This document shows, piece after piece, positions 10,156 to 19,090 of a stretch of 64,000 nucleotides of DNA. Numbering within the stretch: the stretch's first letter is position 1; every line of letters starts with the position of its first letter. The translations under genes and the position numbers were made by a program. Under the pieces are notes generated by a model. The model was not told the origin of the DNA, did no database searches, and was given only the letters and a program-made list of their open reading frames with translations. The DNA comes from Mesorhizobium sp. (GTDB taxonomy: Bacteria > Pseudomonadota > Alphaproteobacteria > Rhizobiales > Rhizobiaceae), in assembly GCA_004020315.1 (NCBI GenBank), contig SAQG01000037.1, forward strand, positions 1-64,000. Direction: 5' to 3'.

Positions 10156-12128
10156 CGCTGATGATGCGGGCTCATTTCACCGCGGGAACCAGGATCAACC
10201 CACTCCAGGGCGGGATACAATTCGTTTCGGCCGTTATCGGTCCCGACCTTCGCGGCGGCAGCGCCGATGCCCCGCCGCAACGGTTCAACTCCGGATGGAT
10301 CGCGGTTCTGTGCCTGACGGTCGCCACGGCTCTGCTCCTGGTCGTGGCCGGGCACGCGGCCGGGCGCCGGGGCTATGACGTGGCGCCGCTGCTCTTCTGG
10401 TCCGGTGTCGTCCTCCTGGTCGTTCCGACCAGCCTTCGCATCACCTGGCCGATGGTAGCCCGGGGTGAGCGCTTGTTCCTCCTGTTTCTGCTTGCCGAAG
10501 CCCTGTTCTACTACAAGGCGGTCTACTCCCCGACGAGCTTCATCAATCACGACGAGTTCTTGCACTGGATCGCAGCCGACGATCTTATGACGGCCCGCCG
10601 GCTATTTCTGTCCAACCCGCTTTTCCCAATCGGGCCAACGTATCCCGCCCTGGAAATCCTGACGACGGCGATCGTCAATCTGACGGGCTTGCCATTGTTT
10701 GTGGCGGGGACTCTATTGTTGGCCGTCCTCAAGGGCACGTTCATCGGTGCCCTGTTTCTGTTCTTCGAAAGCATCACCGGATCGCCGCGCATCTCGGCCA
10801 TCGCCTGCCTGGCCTATATGGGCTGCTCAACCTTCGCCCTGTTCGAGTCGATGTTCTCCTACGAGAGCCTCGGCATCGTGCTGTGCGTGCTGGCCTTCGC
10901 GGTCGAAGCAGGGTCCAAGGATCTCGTCGGGCGACCGAGACTGAAGGCGCTCGGGCTGATTGCCTTGCTGTTGGCGAGCCTCGCGGTCACGCACCACCTC
11001 TCGGCCACTTTCACCGCCACCTACTTCGGAGCGCTGGCGGCCCTGGAGGCTTTGCGCCGGCAGGGGCCCTTGCGGATTGAGGCCAGGACCGCCGCGGGCT
11101 TCACGGCGCTTCTGGCTATAGCCCTGCCGTCCCTTTGGGTGCAGGCCCGTGGCATCTCTCTCACAGGCTATCTCGGCCCGATGGTCGAATCCGGCTTCGA
11201 CACATTGCTCGGGAAGATCCTGGGCGCGCCCACTCAACGGTCGGAGCACCCCGGAGCGCCGACCCAGCCCCTAGGCATGCGGCTGACCACCTTGCTCGCG
11301 ATCCTGCTGTTGGCACTCGCGCTGGCGACGGGGTTCTTTCGGTCGCTAGCCATGGCAGCGCCGAGTGATGCGCGGGCAGGTTGGCGTTCGATCCACGACA
11401 TTCTCAAGCGCCGCTGGCGCGACAGCCGCCTCGTGCTCCTCACCTTGCTGGCCTTCGGGTTCCCGCTTTCGGTGGCCTTCCGGCTGACCATCGCCGGCTG
11501 GGAAATCGGCAACCGCATGGGAACGTTCGTGTTCATCGCCGTCGGGCTGGTCGTCGCGGTGAGCGTCGTCCACTTCTGGGAGGCCCGCAGCCCACGCCGG
11601 TGGCGCCGCATCGCACCGGCCGTTGCTCTGTCGGTCATCGTCCTGGGCGGCGTCACGAGCGCTACGATTAATCCGATCCATGGGCGCTACAGGGTGGCGG
11701 CAGATCAGGCATCAATCGAGCCGATGGGGATCGAAACGGCACGCTGGGCCAAGGAATGGCTCGGTGCCGGCAACCGCTTCACCTCCGACCGCATCAACCG
11801 CCTTCTGCTTGCGAGCTACGGCCGGCAGGACGTGAGGGTCAGGATCATCGAAGGCGTCTATTCCGCGCGCATATTCGAGGCCGAGACATTGGGGCCCGAC
11901 GAGTTTTGGGCCTTGGCGCGAAGCGACATCGATTTCCTGCTGATTGACCTACGCCTGACGACGGCTCCCCCGGTGCTCGGCTTCTACTTCGAGCCGTGGC
12001 AAAGGCAGGGAACGCGGCTCTCGGGCGCAGAGCTGCTCAAGTTCAATGACATCAAGGGCGTCACCCGCATCTACGACAACGGCTGGATCGTCATCTATGA
12101 CGTGAGAGGATTGCATGAGAATTTGTAG
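10152..12128 (+). CDS. Polytopic membrane protein, putative GT-C-type glycosyltransferase
   Basis: Many hydrophobic segments and a C-terminal periplasmic-like domain; ATGA overlap with the upstream GT4. Confidence 0.6.
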   Translation: MTLMMRAHFTAGTRINPLQGGIQFVSAVIGPDLRGGSADAPPQRFNSGWIAVLCLTVATALLLVVAGHAAGRRGYDVAPLLFWSGVVLLVVPTSLRITWPMVARGERLFLLFLLAEALFYYKAVYSPTSFINHDEFLHWIAADDLMTARRLFLSNPLFPIGPTYPALEILTTAIVNLTGLPLFVAGTLLLAVLKGTFIGALFLFFESITGSPRISAIACLAYMGCSTFALFESMFSYESLGIVLCVLAFAVEAGSKDLVGRPRLKALGLIALLLASLAVTHHLSATFTATYFGALAALEALRRQGPLRIEARTAAGFTALLAIALPSLWVQARGISLTGYLGPMVESGFDTLLGKILGAPTQRSEHPGAPTQPLGMRLTTLLAILLLALALATGFFRSLAMAAPSDARAGWRSIHDILKRRWRDSRLVLLTLLAFGFPLSVAFRLTIAGWEIGNRMGTFVFIAVGLVVAVSVVHFWEARSPRRWRRIAPAVALSVIVLGGVTSATINPIHGRYRVAADQASIEPMGIETARWAKEWLGAGNRFTSDRINRLLLASYGRQDVRVRIIEGVYSARIFEAETLGPDEFWALARSDIDFLLIDLRLTTAPPVLGFYFEPWQRQGTRLSGAELLKFNDIKGVTRIYDNGWIVIYDVRGLHENL

Positions 12129-12873
12129 CAAGCTGGACCTTCTGGCCGCGTGCCTGTGGGCGGGGGCCGCGGTGGCGGCTGTTGCGGTCAGCGACAGCTT
12201 GCTCATCCGTACTGCCGTGGGCGCGCCCATGGTGTTCCTCGTCTCGGGCCACGCGGTGCTGCGGGCCATTGGCGTGAGGACTGGCTCCGCGTTGCAACAC
12301 TTCGTCTACGCGGTCGGAGCAAGCCTCGCCGCCGGCATCGCCGGGGGATTTGCCCTGAACGCCGCGGGCTCCCTTACGCCGCTCGGCTGGGCGCTGTGGT
12401 TCTGGGCCGTGACGGCCGCCGCGGCACTGGTGGCCGCCGGCCGCCGCGACACTCCCGATCTGCCAGCCTGGCCGGCTCCGGCGCGGGTCCGGCTCTGGCA
12501 GGGGGCCGCGTTCATGCTAGCGCTGCTTGTGGCGACCGGGGCCTATGCGCTGGCCGTCCGGGACGAAGCGGCCTACCGGGAATTCAAATACACCGCGTTC
12601 TGGTTGTTGCCGTCGGCCAGTGGCGAGTCCGGCCGGATCACCGTCGGCATCAGGAGCGCCGAGACTCAACCTCAGCTGTTGGACCTGGAAATCACCCTCG
12701 ACGGGCAACCGTTCGCCATCTTCCGATCGCTCACCATCGCGCCGGGCGAGACCTGGGCGCGGGAGATCCCGGTGCCCGTTTTGGCCACCCCGCAGAAGGC
12801 GGATGCCCGGCTCTATCGGCCGGAAGACAACCGACTCTACCGCAGCGTTTCGACGCTGGTGCCGCACATCTGA
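12115..12873 (+). CDS. DUF1616-like membrane protein
   Basis: TM segments then FKYTAFWLLPSASGESGRITVGIRSAETQPQLLDLEITLDGQ...GETWAREIPV; overlaps upstream gene end. Confidence 0.55.
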   Translation: MRICSKLDLLAACLWAGAAVAAVAVSDSLLIRTAVGAPMVFLVSGHAVLRAIGVRTGSALQHFVYAVGASLAAGIAGGFALNAAGSLTPLGWALWFWAVTAAAALVAAGRRDTPDLPAWPAPARVRLWQGAAFMLALLVATGAYALAVRDEAAYREFKYTAFWLLPSASGESGRITVGIRSAETQPQLLDLEITLDGQPFAIFRSLTIAPGETWAREIPVPVLATPQKADARLYRPEDNRLYRSVSTLVPHI

Positions 12874-12888
12874 AACGGGGGCCCGATC

Positions 12889-14166
12889 ATGCGCATCCTG
12901 CTACTGTCGCAGTTCTATCCTCCGGTGATCGGGGGAGAGGAGCGGCACGTCCGCAACCTCGGCGCGGCGTTGGCGCAGCGGGGCCATCACGTGAGCGTCG
13001 GCACCTTTATGCATCCCGGATCGCCCGAAACCGAGCTGGACGGCGCGGTCCGCGTGCACCGCCTGCGCGGCACGCTCCAGCGCCTGTCAGACCTCCACAG
13101 CGATCCCGAGCGCCGCCACGCACCACCCTTCCCGGATCCCGAACTGGTGCTAGGCCTGAAGCGGCTGGTTGCCCAGGAGAGGCCGGACGTCGTCCACGCC
13201 CATAATTGGATTTACGCGTCCTTCCTGCCGCTCAAAGTTCTGAGTGGGGCACGCCTCGTGGTTACGCTCCACGATTACAGCCTTGTCTGCGCCAAGAAGA
13301 ACTTCATGCACTTGGGCACCCGTCTCTGCAGTGGCCCAGCACTGGCGAAGTGCCTGCCTTGCGCCGCCGGGCATTACGGGGCCGTGAAGGCAGCCGTGAC
13401 CACGTTTGGCAATTGGGGGTCGAGCTTCGCCGCCCGGCGTGTGGTGGACCGTTTCATCGCGGTGAGCCACGCGGTGGCGCGTCACAACGGCCTGACCCAA
13501 GGCCGCGCCCCCTACGAGGTCATCACCAATTTCGTGCCCGACGATGTCGAGGTGCTTGGCCCGGAAGATCCCTGCCTGCGGGAGCTACCCGGGGATGGAT
13601 TCATCCTGTTCGTCGGCGATATGATGCGCCTCAAGGGCATTGACGCTCTCCTGCAAGCCTATGCCGACCTCGAGCGCGCGCCTCCGCTGGTCCTGATCGG
13701 GCGCCCGCTCGCCGATACACCGACTGAGTTTCCGCCGAACGTCCATGTGTTCACCATGTGGCCTCATTCCGCCGTCATGCACGCATGGCGGCGCTCACTG
13801 TTCGGCGTGGCGCCATCGGTCGGGCTGGAACCCTGTGCGACCGTCATCATGGAAGCGATGGCGTCCGGCAAGGCCGTCGTCGCAACCGACGTCGGAGGCA
13901 TGCCCGATATGATCGATCACGGCGAAACGGGGCTTCTCGTGCCGCCCGGTGATGCGTCAGCCTTGGCCCACGCGATGCAGACACTTCTGGACGACCGCGC
14001 CTTGCTTGCCCGCTTGGAGGCGACAAGCCTCGCCAGGGTTGGGCGCCTCCAGGCCGGAGCGGTCGTGACCCGGATCGAGCAGGTCTACCGGGACGTCCTG
14101 CGCCCAACCGCCAGCACGTCCGCGGTGCCGGCGCACCAAGGTTCGGGAGAGTCATCATGCCGGTAG
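12889..14166 (+). CDS. GT4 family glycosyltransferase
   Basis: MRILLLSQFYPPVIGGEERHVRNLGAALAQRGH...GLEPCATVIMEAMASGKAVVATDVGGMPDMIDHGETGLLVPPGD. Confidence 0.92.
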   Translation: MRILLLSQFYPPVIGGEERHVRNLGAALAQRGHHVSVGTFMHPGSPETELDGAVRVHRLRGTLQRLSDLHSDPERRHAPPFPDPELVLGLKRLVAQERPDVVHAHNWIYASFLPLKVLSGARLVVTLHDYSLVCAKKNFMHLGTRLCSGPALAKCLPCAAGHYGAVKAAVTTFGNWGSSFAARRVVDRFIAVSHAVARHNGLTQGRAPYEVITNFVPDDVEVLGPEDPCLRELPGDGFILFVGDMMRLKGIDALLQAYADLERAPPLVLIGRPLADTPTEFPPNVHVFTMWPHSAVMHAWRRSLFGVAPSVGLEPCATVIMEAMASGKAVVATDVGGMPDMIDHGETGLLVPPGDASALAHAMQTLLDDRALLARLEATSLARVGRLQAGAVVTRIEQVYRDVLRPTASTSAVPAHQGSGESSCR

Positions 14167-15491
14167 GCCTCGTCGGGACGGCCACTATTCGCGCCCGACG
14201 AGAGCTTCGAAAGAGCGCCACGCTCGTCATGAATTCCGGCGCTCTGGCGATCGGAACGGTGGCAACGGCCGGTCTTGGGTTTGTCTATTGGTGGCTCGCC
14301 GCCCGGCTGTTTCCGCCGGAGGTGATCGGCAAGGCCTCCGCCCTCCTGTCCGTGATGGGCCTCGTCGGTCTGCTGGGGGAGGCCGGGCTCGGGACCCTGC
14401 TGATGGGCGAGATCGTCCGGCATCCCGGCAAGGAGCGCGGCCTCGTGGCCGCAGCAGCGTCCGTCGGGGTGGCGCTGACGGTCGGCCTGGCCTTGTTGTT
14501 TGTCTTCGAGGAGGCGCACCTCAATAGCTCGACCGGGCTGATCGGCGGCTGGTTCGTGGGCGCTGCGTTCGTCCTCGGCTGCGGCCTGACTGGTCTCAGC
14601 ATGGTGGGCGACCAGGCGCTCGTCGGCCACTTGCGGAGCAGCGGCAAGATGATGCGGCAGGTGCTGTTCTCCGTGGTCAAGCTGATGCTGATCGCCGCCC
14701 TCGCGGCTGCCGGCTACGCCTCCAATTCCGCGATTCTTCTGTCGTGGGTGGCCGCGCTGCCGGCGTCCTGGATCGGCTTTGATCTCCTGACCCGGGGCGG
14801 TGCGCGTCGCCTCGTTGGGCGCCCCGATTTCCGGCTGCTGCATACGCTTCGGCGCAAGGTATTCGGTCACTACGCGCTCGATGTGGCCGCACAGGCCCCG
14901 GGCGTCATCATGCCCTACCTTGTGCTGGTTCTCCTGTCGCCGACCACCAATGCCGCCTTCGTGCCGTTGTGGATGCTGGTCTCCATGGCCTCATTGATTC
15001 CCGCAGCCATGGCCACGGTGCTGTTCCCCGTGGTCAGAGCAAGCCCGAAACAATCCAGGCACGATATCCTTTTGTCGTTGACGGCGTCATTGCTCTTCTC
15101 ACTGGTCTGCGCCGCCTTCATCTTCACCTATTCGCAGGAGATCCTTGCGGTCTTCAATCCCGTCTATCCTGAGATCGCCGGTTCGAGCCTGCGCTTCCTC
15201 GGCTTCAGCCTGTTGGGATCAACGCTCAAATTTCATGCCTGTACGCTGGCGCGGTTGCGCGACAGGATGCGCAAGGCATCTCGCTGGTTCGCGCTTGGCG
15301 GATTGCTGGAGCTGTGCTTCGTGGTCGCGGGGGCGAAGATTGATGGACTTCAAGGCCTGGTCCTAGGCTGGACGCTTGCCGTCAGCATCGAGGGTGCATG
15401 TGCCGCCCTGAATTTGGCCTTCGCGATGAAACTGGATTCTGCCGCCGGCCCCGCGCACGAACGACCGACCGCGTCGCCGCTCCAGACTTGA
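14157..15491 (+). CDS. Oligosaccharide flippase family protein (Wzx-like)
   Basis: LGFVYWWLAARLFPPEVIGKASALLSVMGLVGLLGEAGLGTLLMGEI; about 12 hydrophobic segments. Confidence 0.85.
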   Translation: MPVGLVGTATIRARRELRKSATLVMNSGALAIGTVATAGLGFVYWWLAARLFPPEVIGKASALLSVMGLVGLLGEAGLGTLLMGEIVRHPGKERGLVAAAASVGVALTVGLALLFVFEEAHLNSSTGLIGGWFVGAAFVLGCGLTGLSMVGDQALVGHLRSSGKMMRQVLFSVVKLMLIAALAAAGYASNSAILLSWVAALPASWIGFDLLTRGGARRLVGRPDFRLLHTLRRKVFGHYALDVAAQAPGVIMPYLVLVLLSPTTNAAFVPLWMLVSMASLIPAAMATVLFPVVRASPKQSRHDILLSLTASLLFSLVCAAFIFTYSQEILAVFNPVYPEIAGSSLRFLGFSLLGSTLKFHACTLARLRDRMRKASRWFALGGLLELCFVVAGAKIDGLQGLVLGWTLAVSIEGACAALNLAFAMKLDSAAGPAHERPTASPLQT

Positions 15492-15504
15492 GGAGACACC
15501 GATC

Positions 15505-15822
15505 ATGGCGCTGGGTTATCGATCGCAATTGGATGGCCTGCGGGCCGTCCCGATCGGACTCGTCGGCGTCGAGCTCTTCGGCTGGCCGTGGGTCAGAACG
15601 CACTTCCCCATCGGGGCGGGAGCGCTGCGGGTCCAACTGTTCTTCGTTTTGAGTGGCTTCCTGATCACGCGCAACTTGCTGTTCAGACTGGAGCAAGCCC
15701 CTGCGGGCGAAGTCATCCGCAGGTTCTTCCCTATAACTCGATCGGAGACCCGGACAAGGCACGCTGGATTTCAACCAGTACATTCCCTAGCAGCAGGACT
15801 GGTTAAAACCTTTGTTACATAG
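15505..15822 (+). pseudogene. Truncated acyltransferase-3 family gene
   Basis: YRSQLDGLRAVPIGLVGVELFG...LRVQLFFVLSGFLITRNLLFRLEQAPAGEVIRRFF is the family N-terminus; reading then diverges and stops at ~105 aa (full-length is ~350 aa). Confidence 0.75.
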
Positions 15823-15831
15823 GCACACCCA

Positions 15832-17013
15832 ATGACGACGGCGAATATTGCTCTGCAAATTTTCACCGATATGGATGCGGTGGAAGCTCAGTGGAGAACA
15901 TTAGAGCAGCATGCGGATTGTACCGTATTCCAATTGTTTGATTGGCAGATGGAATGGTATCGCCACATCGGCTCCAAAGAGAAACTGATTCCGGTGATCG
16001 TGCTGGGTCTCGACGATACCGGCGTCGCGGTTTTTATTCTACCATTGGCGATCGAACGCCATGGTCTGATCCGCCGGCTGGTCTGGTTTGGATCGGAATT
16101 GTGCGATTATAATTCGTCCATACTGGCGAAAAATTTTAGCGATCACGTGAAACCCGGGCAATTCGGCCGCCTGTGGAAAGACATAATTCGGGCGATTCAA
16201 AACTATCCTCAACTTCGTTTCGACGCTGTTGAACTTTACAATATGCCTAGTGTTGTCGGCTCCCAACCTAATCCCTTTCTCGACTTGCCAGTCTTGCTGG
16301 CTAATTGCGCCGGACATGTCGCAACCCTCCCGGAAGCGAACTGGGATCGGTTTTATGCGTCAAAGTTTTCGAATTCGACGCTGCATACCCACCGGCGCAA
16401 GGCCAAAAACCTCGCCAAGCAAGGTGGCGGGGCGATTCGCTTTGTAGACGTGCAAGATCAGGCCGAGATTGAGTGCACCATTGCAAAGCTGATCGAACAA
16501 AAACGGAGCAGCTATGCCCGAATGGGTGTTCATGATATGTTCGTACGTCCGGGTTTTCGCGAATTTTATTTGGCGATTGTCGCCAATCCTCGGTTGCGCG
16601 AGGTCATCCATGTCACGCGGCTGGATGTGGACGGGATTCCGGTGGCGACGGGTCTGGGTCTCCAGTTCAATTCCAGTTATTCACTGGTGATGTCGAGTTA
16701 TCAGGAGGAGTTCGCCAAATACAGTCCAGGTCGGCAGCATATTCAGGAAATGATGCAATATGCCATTGGCCAGAAGATGCAGAAATTCGATTTTACGATC
16801 GGCGACGAGCCTTATAAGCTTTCATGGTCAGATATAAATTTGCCTTTGTTTTTCCATTTTGATAGCAGAACTTTGCGCGGTCGTATTGTCATCGCGATGA
16901 AAATGGCGATCCGTTATATAGGTAGATGGTATAATCAAACGCCGTTATTAAAGCCACCGCTGCGACAGGTTCTTCGTAAGACAAGACGATCCTTGCATCG
17001 CATGTTTCTCTGA
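15832..17013 (+). CDS. GNAT/FemAB-type acetyltransferase, CelD/BcsL-like
   Basis: QWRTLEQHADCTVFQLFDWQMEWYRHIG...FYASKFSNSTLHTHRRKAKNLAKQGGGAIRF...KMQKFDFTIGDEPYKLSWSD. Confidence 0.8.
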   Translation: MTTANIALQIFTDMDAVEAQWRTLEQHADCTVFQLFDWQMEWYRHIGSKEKLIPVIVLGLDDTGVAVFILPLAIERHGLIRRLVWFGSELCDYNSSILAKNFSDHVKPGQFGRLWKDIIRAIQNYPQLRFDAVELYNMPSVVGSQPNPFLDLPVLLANCAGHVATLPEANWDRFYASKFSNSTLHTHRRKAKNLAKQGGGAIRFVDVQDQAEIECTIAKLIEQKRSSYARMGVHDMFVRPGFREFYLAIVANPRLREVIHVTRLDVDGIPVATGLGLQFNSSYSLVMSSYQEEFAKYSPGRQHIQEMMQYAIGQKMQKFDFTIGDEPYKLSWSDINLPLFFHFDSRTLRGRIVIAMKMAIRYIGRWYNQTPLLKPPLRQVLRKTRRSLHRMFL

Positions 17014-17104
17014 CCGGACGATCACGAGTTTGATCTCGGTGTGGGATACAATCATGGAGATTCGCGAAAGAGTATAGTATAATGCGATTTATTTACGGGA
17101 GACG

Positions 17105-17435
17105 ATGATGTATAGTGCAGATATTGGGATTGTCGGCGGCGATCTGGGGCGGCACCATCGCCGCCGCGACGCTCGGGCGAGCCGGATTTCGGTCGTCCTG
17201 ATCGACGTGCATCAGCCCTATCCGGAGGATTTTCGCTGCGAGAAAATTGAGGAGAAGCACTTCAACTTGCTTCGCGAGACTGGCGGGTTGATGGAGGGGA
17301 TTGTTGGCGCGTCAACCCTGTTCACCGAACTGTGGATTGCGCGGTCTGGTCGCGTGATAAACAAGCGCCCCCGGTTTGGTTTTGCAGCAAAAGACGGAGT
17401 CTTGAATTTTCTTCGACACCGTTTGGTTCGCCGTC
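17105..17435 (+). pseudogene. Frameshifted partial copy of the adjacent FAD-dependent oxidoreductase
   Basis: IVGG + (alternate frame) GGTIAAATLGRAGF + (original frame) SVVLIDVHQPYPEDFRCEKIEEKHFNLLRETG; parallels IDVAVLGGGTAGSLAAAMLGRMEISTLLVDIHQVYPVEFRCEKLDDDQVDLLKKTG at 17.5 kb. Confidence 0.8.
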
Positions 17436-18635
17436 ATGATCGTGTTGTCAATGAAGTGGTGGGCGAAGGAGCGGGAATTGAATAATATTGATGTAGCGGT
17501 CCTCGGGGGTGGTACCGCCGGCTCGTTAGCCGCTGCGATGCTTGGCCGGATGGAGATTTCGACCCTCCTTGTTGATATCCATCAAGTCTATCCGGTGGAG
17601 TTTCGCTGCGAAAAACTCGATGACGATCAAGTCGACTTGCTCAAAAAAACCGGGCTGGCGGATGCCGTATTGGCGGCTGCGACACCGATGACTGAGATAT
17701 GGGTGGCCCGTCACGGTTATGTCATTGGTAAAAAGCGTGGGAAACACGGCGAGCCCTGCGAATATGGGGTGGCTTATGAGGATTTGGTAAATGTTATTCG
17801 CCGCCAGATTCCAGATAGTGTCCAATTCATCTGCGCGAAAGTGACCAAAATAACGACGAGTTCCGACCGGCAGAAAATTACCCTGTCAAATGGTGACACA
17901 TGGTCGACCCGATTGATTGTGGTGGCGACCGGCTTAAACAATGTCGTCCGGGGTGCGATCACGCGATCCGAGATCAGCAAATGCCACTCGATCAGTGTTG
18001 GTTTTGATCTCACCTCTAAAGCTGGTTTCAAATTTCAAGCTTTAACGTATTTTGCGGAAAAGCCAGGGCCTATGGGTTATGTGAGCATGTTTCCGATTGG
18101 TTCAAGAATGCGCGCCAATGTGTTCGTCTACCATGGTGATATACGTCATCCGTGGTGTCAGGAAGTGCGCACATCGCCGTTATCTGCATTGTATGCGGTA
18201 ATGCCCCGATTGAAGCGTCTCCTTGGTGATGCTGTCGTGTCAAGCGATATTCAGATTCGACCCGTTGATCTTTACGCCGCGCAGAATCACGAACAGCAAC
18301 CCGGTCTGGTATTGGCTGGTGACAGTTTTGCTACCAGCGATCCGGCGGCGGGTACCGGTCTCAATAAAGTGCTAACCGATGTTGATCGGTTACGCCATCA
18401 TATTCCGACATGGCTAGCCACGCCCGGAATGGGGGTCGAGAAAATTCAGACATACTACAGTGATCCCGTCAAAGTTGCCTGTGATGAATGGTCGCTTGGT
18501 GAAGCATTTTACAACCGATCACTGGCGTCCGATACAACGCTTTTATGGCGTATTCGTCGGATGGGCCGGATTGGTCTCGATATGATGGGAATCTCGATCC
18601 CACAACTTCGCTTGGCGGCAAGCGCAGTTCGTTGA
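17436..18635 (+). CDS. FAD-dependent oxidoreductase; C-terminus formed by IS remnant sequence
   Basis: VAVLGGGTAGSLAAAMLG (FAD-binding), LVLAGDSFATSDPAAGTGLNKVLTDV (second FAD motif). True start uncertain. Confidence 0.85.
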   Translation: MIVLSMKWWAKERELNNIDVAVLGGGTAGSLAAAMLGRMEISTLLVDIHQVYPVEFRCEKLDDDQVDLLKKTGLADAVLAAATPMTEIWVARHGYVIGKKRGKHGEPCEYGVAYEDLVNVIRRQIPDSVQFICAKVTKITTSSDRQKITLSNGDTWSTRLIVVATGLNNVVRGAITRSEISKCHSISVGFDLTSKAGFKFQALTYFAEKPGPMGYVSMFPIGSRMRANVFVYHGDIRHPWCQEVRTSPLSALYAVMPRLKRLLGDAVVSSDIQIRPVDLYAAQNHEQQPGLVLAGDSFATSDPAAGTGLNKVLTDVDRLRHHIPTWLATPGMGVEKIQTYYSDPVKVACDEWSLGEAFYNRSLASDTTLLWRIRRMGRIGLDMMGISIPQLRLAASAVR

Positions 18636-18681
18636 GGAGCAGGCTGAGCTTGGCGGTATCGACAGCGTTGTTGGTCTTCAT
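18613..18681 (-). mobile_element. 5' remnant of an IS21-family istB-like ATPase gene
   Basis: MKTNNAVDTAKLSLLLNELRLP matches the N-terminus of one istB subtype; homology stops abruptly at the oxidoreductase junction. Confidence 0.65.
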
Positions 18682-19090
18682 GCCGCGTCTCCCGCCTGCC
18701 CGAGCAGGTGTCGCCGAGGCCCCGCGATTGTGATGCTCTGGTCCATCCGCTACTTCGTCGGCTCTCTTTTAAGATCGGCACCTGGCGGTCACGGGGCCTG
18801 TTCTGGGTTCGTCATTTCGCGCGAGGGCAGTCTATTTGGCAGCCGCGTTCGGAGCGTGCAATGAAACCGAAGGACATCATTGGCGCGCAGCGATACGAGG
18901 GCATCGAGTGCCGCTGACGACAGCTGTCTTACGCACGAATCCTAATCCAAGTGCCACGCCGTCGATTGGCTTGACGCACTGAGAGAGCGTAAGCTGCCAG
19001 ATTTTCTCGTAAGATAGCAGCGCGGCTACCATGCAGCCTAGAAAGTAGTGACCGCAGCACCTGGCAGGAGCCAGCAGACGAGCAGCCACA

